Below, one piece after another: positions 61,465-64,000 of a stretch of 64,000 nt of DNA. Source of the DNA: Bacillus sp. FJAT-45037 (GTDB lineage: Bacteria; Bacillota; Bacilli; Bacillales; Bacillaceae_D); NCBI RefSeq assembly GCF_002797325.1, contig NZ_KZ454938.1, forward strand, positions 1,438,267-1,502,266. The letters run 5' to 3'. A model generated the notes under the pieces. The model worked only from the letters and a program-made list of their open reading frames with translations, was not told where the DNA came from and did not search any database. The position numbers and the translations under genes were made by a program. Within the stretch, counting starts at the first letter, position 1. Each line of letters opens with the position of its first letter.

Positions 61465-62421
61465 TTATTCACAAACCAATACTTGTCGAATAAATCTTGA
61501 TTTTTTGGCTTCGCAGCGATCAATAATAGAAAATCCAGCCTCTTCAATCAATGAATCAATGGTTTCAATTGTAACAACGACCATTCTTGGGGCAAGCTTT
61601 CGTGCACGTTGAAGCATTTCAAGTTGTGTTTTTGGTGTTAGTACGGAACATAAATTATAAGGCATGTCGATGATGACCACATCATACTCACCTGTTACCT
61701 CGCGCATATCATTCAGAGTGATCTCTGTTTCGTATCCAAAGTAGGCCACATTCTCTCTAGCACTTGTCGTGACTAGTGGATTAACGTCATTCCCTACGAT
61801 ATCAATCCCCATCGACAATGCTTCAACTAGAACTGTTCCTCCTCCGCAACAAGGGTCGATTATTTTTACGTCGCTAGGATTTGGAGCCGCAATATTGACA
61901 ACAGCTCTAGCTAGTCTCGTACTAAGTGCAGTCGAATAATTATTCGGCTTTTTTTGGTGACGTAACCAGATCGACTCTGCCTTTAAGTAAGAACCAAAAA
62001 TCCAGCCTTCACGACCTTTCATGATCGCCATTATATTATCTGGTTTCTTAAGATCAACTTGCCCTTGCAAAAGTTGTCCCACTTCTCGTTCAATCAAACG
62101 CCGATCATCAAAATGAATCTTCTCATCCATTGCTAAATCTGGATTTATAACGTACATCACTTTAAAAGTTGACTGAGAAATAACGAATCCATCTAATTGA
62201 CTTTTTAGATCATCCAACGACTCACCTGAAAACAACACGTCCATTCTTTCATTCATAAATGGACTTCTGCTTGGCTCAATTCGTCTTGTACTATCTACAG
62301 TGAAGGAATTAGTGGCGTACCCAAAAAGAGAGCGCATTTCTAAATGGCATAATGAGGCGTCATCTTCATGATACGCATATGTATATACATAATATAACGG
62401 TTCTTGTTTCTCTATCTCCAA
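61465..62421 (-). CDS. TRM11/UPF0020-type RNA methyltransferase-like protein
   Basis: A 318-residue protein with a variable N-terminal half and a C-terminal N2-guanine or N6-adenine-type methyltransferase. The SAM motif is IDPCCGGGTVLVEAL, followed by GNDVNPLVTTSARENV, and the catalytic motif IIDMPYNLCSV takes the place of (D/N)PPY. A tRNA or rRNA base is the likely target from family membership; the exact site is unknown. The start is a TTG at 62421 with a moderate AGGTAGGG site. Confidence 0.85.
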   Translation of the reverse strand: MEIEKQEPLYYVYTYAYHEDDASLCHLEMRSLFGYATNSFTVDSTRRIEPSRSPFMNERMDVLFSGESLDDLKSQLDGFVISQSTFKVMYVINPDLAMDEKIHFDDRRLIEREVGQLLQGQVDLKKPDNIMAIMKGREGWIFGSYLKAESIWLRHQKKPNNYSTALSTRLARAVVNIAAPNPSDVKIIDPCCGGGTVLVEALSMGIDIVGNDVNPLVTTSARENVAYFGYETEITLNDMREVTGEYDVVIIDMPYNLCSVLTPKTQLEMLQRARKLAPRMVVVTIETIDSLIEEAGFSIIDRCEAKKSRFIRQVLVCE

Positions 62422-62458
62422 ACGATTCCCTACCTTTACTAAACAATCTCTTTCTGTT

Positions 62459-62530
62459 CTTAATATAAAGCAAAAGTCGTTACTTTACCGAGTAAAAAGA
62501 TCTCGAAGCCTTCTTCAAGAAGGAATTTCA
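62459..62530 (-). CDS. possible 23-residue peptide after metA
   Basis: GTG at 62530 follows AAAGGTGA with good spacing and lies 15 nt after the metA stop. The peptide runs MKFLLEEGFEIFLLGKVTT to a short end. Codon pattern and ribosome binding site are plausible, but the frame is very short and could be a remnant of a longer gene. Confidence 0.35.
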
Positions 62531-62545
62531 CATGATCACCTTTTA

Positions 62546-63460
62546 TTATTCACCGGATAAGTCATAAGGCGTTTCTTGGTACACATAATAGTTGAGCCAG
62601 TTAGAAAACAATAAATTGGAATGAGCTCGCCATCTTAGACGAGGAGCATTTTCTATATTGTCCTTTGGAAAATAATTCGAAGGTAACTCGATATCAAATC
62701 CTCTTTCCACATCTCTTCTATACTCTTCTTCTAACGTACATGTATCATATTCAGAGTGCCCTGTTGCAAAGATTTGTTTGCCATTTTTAGAAGCGATTAA
62801 ATAAACACCGGCCTCTTCAGACACACTGAGTATATCAAGTTCTGTAACATTTTTCACATCTTCTAATTTTATGTCTGTGTGTCTAGAGTGTGGAGCCAAA
62901 AATTCATCATCAAAACCACGCAGGAGTTTCACGTTTGATTCTAGAATGGTATGTGTAAATACACCGAACAATTTTTGTTCAAGCGTATATTTATTCACTC
63001 CAAAATGGTGATACAGACCTGCTTGAGCCCCCCAGCAAATATGTAGAGTAGAGGTAACATGAGTTGTTGACCAATCCATGATTTGGGTAAGTTCAGGCCA
63101 ATAATCAACCTCTTCAAATTCTAGTTGTTCAATGGGTGCACCAGTAATGATCATTCCATCGAATTTCTTTGATTTAATTTCTTCAAAAGTCTTATAAAAC
63201 GACCGGAGATGCTCTTGTGCTGTATTTTTCGAAATATGAGTAGTAGGATATAAAAAAGAAACATCTACTTGTAGTGGCGTGTTTCCGAGCAACCGAAGCA
63301 ACTGTGTTTCTGTCGTTTCTTTAACGGGCATTAAATTTAGGATAATGATTTTTAATGGACGAATGTCTTGAGAATATGCTCGACTTTCATCCATGACGAA
63401 TATGTTCTCATTATTTAATATTTCCTTTGCAGGTAAATGATCAGGAATTTTAATTGGCAT
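62546..63460 (-). CDS. metA: homoserine O-acetyltransferase MetA
   Basis: First committed step of methionine synthesis. A 304-residue MetA-type acyltransferase. Nucleophile Cys142 is in ICWGAQAG, the catalytic His/Glu are in TGHSEYD. Glu111 in GAPIEQLEF marks the acetyl-CoA-using form according to published residue-111 rules (Gly marks succinyl-CoA use). The typical family start [10 protein letters not shown] is at 63460, with GGGAG ten bases upstream. No S-box is visible upstream. Confidence 0.95.
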   Translation of the reverse strand: MPIKIPDHLPAKEILNNENIFVMDESRAYSQDIRPLKIIILNLMPVKETTETQLLRLLGNTPLQVDVSFLYPTTHISKNTAQEHLRSFYKTFEEIKSKKFDGMIITGAPIEQLEFEEVDYWPELTQIMDWSTTHVTSTLHICWGAQAGLYHHFGVNKYTLEQKLFGVFTHTILESNVKLLRGFDDEFLAPHSRHTDIKLEDVKNVTELDILSVSEEAGVYLIASKNGKQIFATGHSEYDTCTLEEEYRRDVERGFDIELPSNYFPKDNIENAPRLRWRAHSNLLFSNWLNYYVYQETPYDLSGE

Positions 63461-63578
63461 GAACTCGGCACTCCCTCTTATCAATTCTTTATTCGTTCGC
63501 AACTGACCCTTATTGTTGCATTAGTTTAAATTATCACAAAATTAACGCTTTAGCAATGTTAAGAAAGGATGGTCTCAT

Positions 63579-64000
63579 GTGAAATATCGACTTGAATGGT
63601 ATTATCAGCTTCCGAAGGGAAAAAAGAGTTTTTTCATGAAATCTGAGATGATAAATCTAGGTGAGGCTCTACTGTTAACATCGGACTTAGAGAAAACAGG
63701 TCGCTTAAAATCGATCGAATACTATGATGAAAAGGATCGATTTTGGTCTAAAAAAGAGTTAGAAAAATTATCAAAAGTCGAAGAAACCGAACCTAAGGAT
63801 ATCATCATCTATGTTGATGGAGGCTTCGATGCACAAAAGAAAATCGCAGGTATCGGGATCATTATTCACTTCAAACAACATAATAAAGCTTGGCGTATTC
63901 GTCACAATGAACAAATGAATTATTTAAGTGATAACAATGAAGCCGAACTTGCTGCGATGTTTCAATCAATGGCCTTACTAGAAGAGATAGGTGCCACCCA
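63579..64000 (+). CDS. RNase H-like protein, partial (3' end outside window)
   Basis: GTG at 63579 follows AAAGGATGG; 140 codons are visible. Residues 1-75 form an N-terminal basic region (WYYQLPKGKKSFFMKSE). An RNase HI-like fold then starts with IIIYVDGGFDAQKKIAGIGIII, carrying the first catalytic Asp, and continues to DNNEAELAAM, carrying the catalytic Glu. It resembles the YpeP-type RNase H relatives of Bacillus. The last Asp motif lies beyond the window edge. Confidence 0.82.
   Translation, partial: MKYRLEWYYQLPKGKKSFFMKSEMINLGEALLLTSDLEKTGRLKSIEYYDEKDRFWSKKELEKLSKVEETEPKDIIIYVDGGFDAQKKIAGIGIIIHFKQHNKAWRIRHNEQMNYLSDNNEAELAAMFQSMALLEEIGAT

Noticed and set aside
63461-63578. S-box or T-box leader upstream of metA
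   Set aside because: None of the conserved SAM-I or T-box blocks is present on the minus strand there.
1-64000. tRNA, rRNA genes or CRISPR arrays
   Set aside because: I found no cloverleaf-type segment with a CCA-proximal T-arm motif, no rRNA stretch and no regularly spaced direct repeats.

Overview
The window reads as a chromosomal segment of a spore-forming Bacillaceae bacterium, probably from the alkaliphilic or halotolerant side of the family. Signs are the strong AGGAGG-type ribosome binding sites, frequent TTG/GTG starts, SAM-I and preQ1-I riboswitches, YtxJ, YtxG, YkuI, YppG, YusW and CheV homologues, and acidic lipoproteins. I see no rRNA, tRNA, CRISPR array, transposase or prophage.

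Layout. 0.5-10.2 kb is a methylthioribose (MTR) salvage locus: two divergent operons, each behind its own SAM-I riboswitch. The left one encodes an MTR-type ABC importer, MtnK and MtnA; the right one encodes MtnW, MtnX, MtnB and MtnD. 10.3-27 kb is mostly housekeeping: PAP2-like protein, a polytopic membrane protein, SCP2-like protein, YtxJ, DegV, RecQ, an ABC-F ATPase, EamA and BCCT transporters, DedA, and OdhAB of the TCA cycle. 27-35.8 kb is mixed: a Cys-rich protein, a frameshifted YeeE/YedE pseudogene, a nitroreductase, a monooxygenase/methyltransferase pair, a lytic transglycosylase and a YusW-like lipoprotein. 35.8-38.3 kb is an insertion-like cassette (ATP-grasp ligase plus esterase) lying between a 149 bp decayed copy of the queF 3' end and queF itself. 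38.3-40.8 kb is the queCDEF queuosine-precursor operon behind a preQ1-I riboswitch. 41-64 kb carries M29 aminopeptidase, a TetR/CDF efflux pair, MsrA, UvsE, nucleoside hydrolase, CheV, a SurA-like lipoprotein, M19 dipeptidase, Hsp20, YkuI-like EAL and HD-GYP proteins, MetA and a partial RNase H-like gene.

The most interesting signal is a pair of short HesB/IscA-family genes (52529-52813 and 54755-55060, both minus strand). Each is interrupted by one in-frame TGA at the position of the family's first conserved cysteine. Each TGA is followed, at 25 and 28 nt, by a hairpin with an 8-pair stem containing one mismatch and the identical apical loop UGGAU, which fits a bacterial SECIS element. I read both as candidate selenoproteins. 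The second has no cysteine at all, so selenocysteine would be its only thiol-like residue. A third HesB-family gene (49439-49750) keeps an ordinary cysteine.
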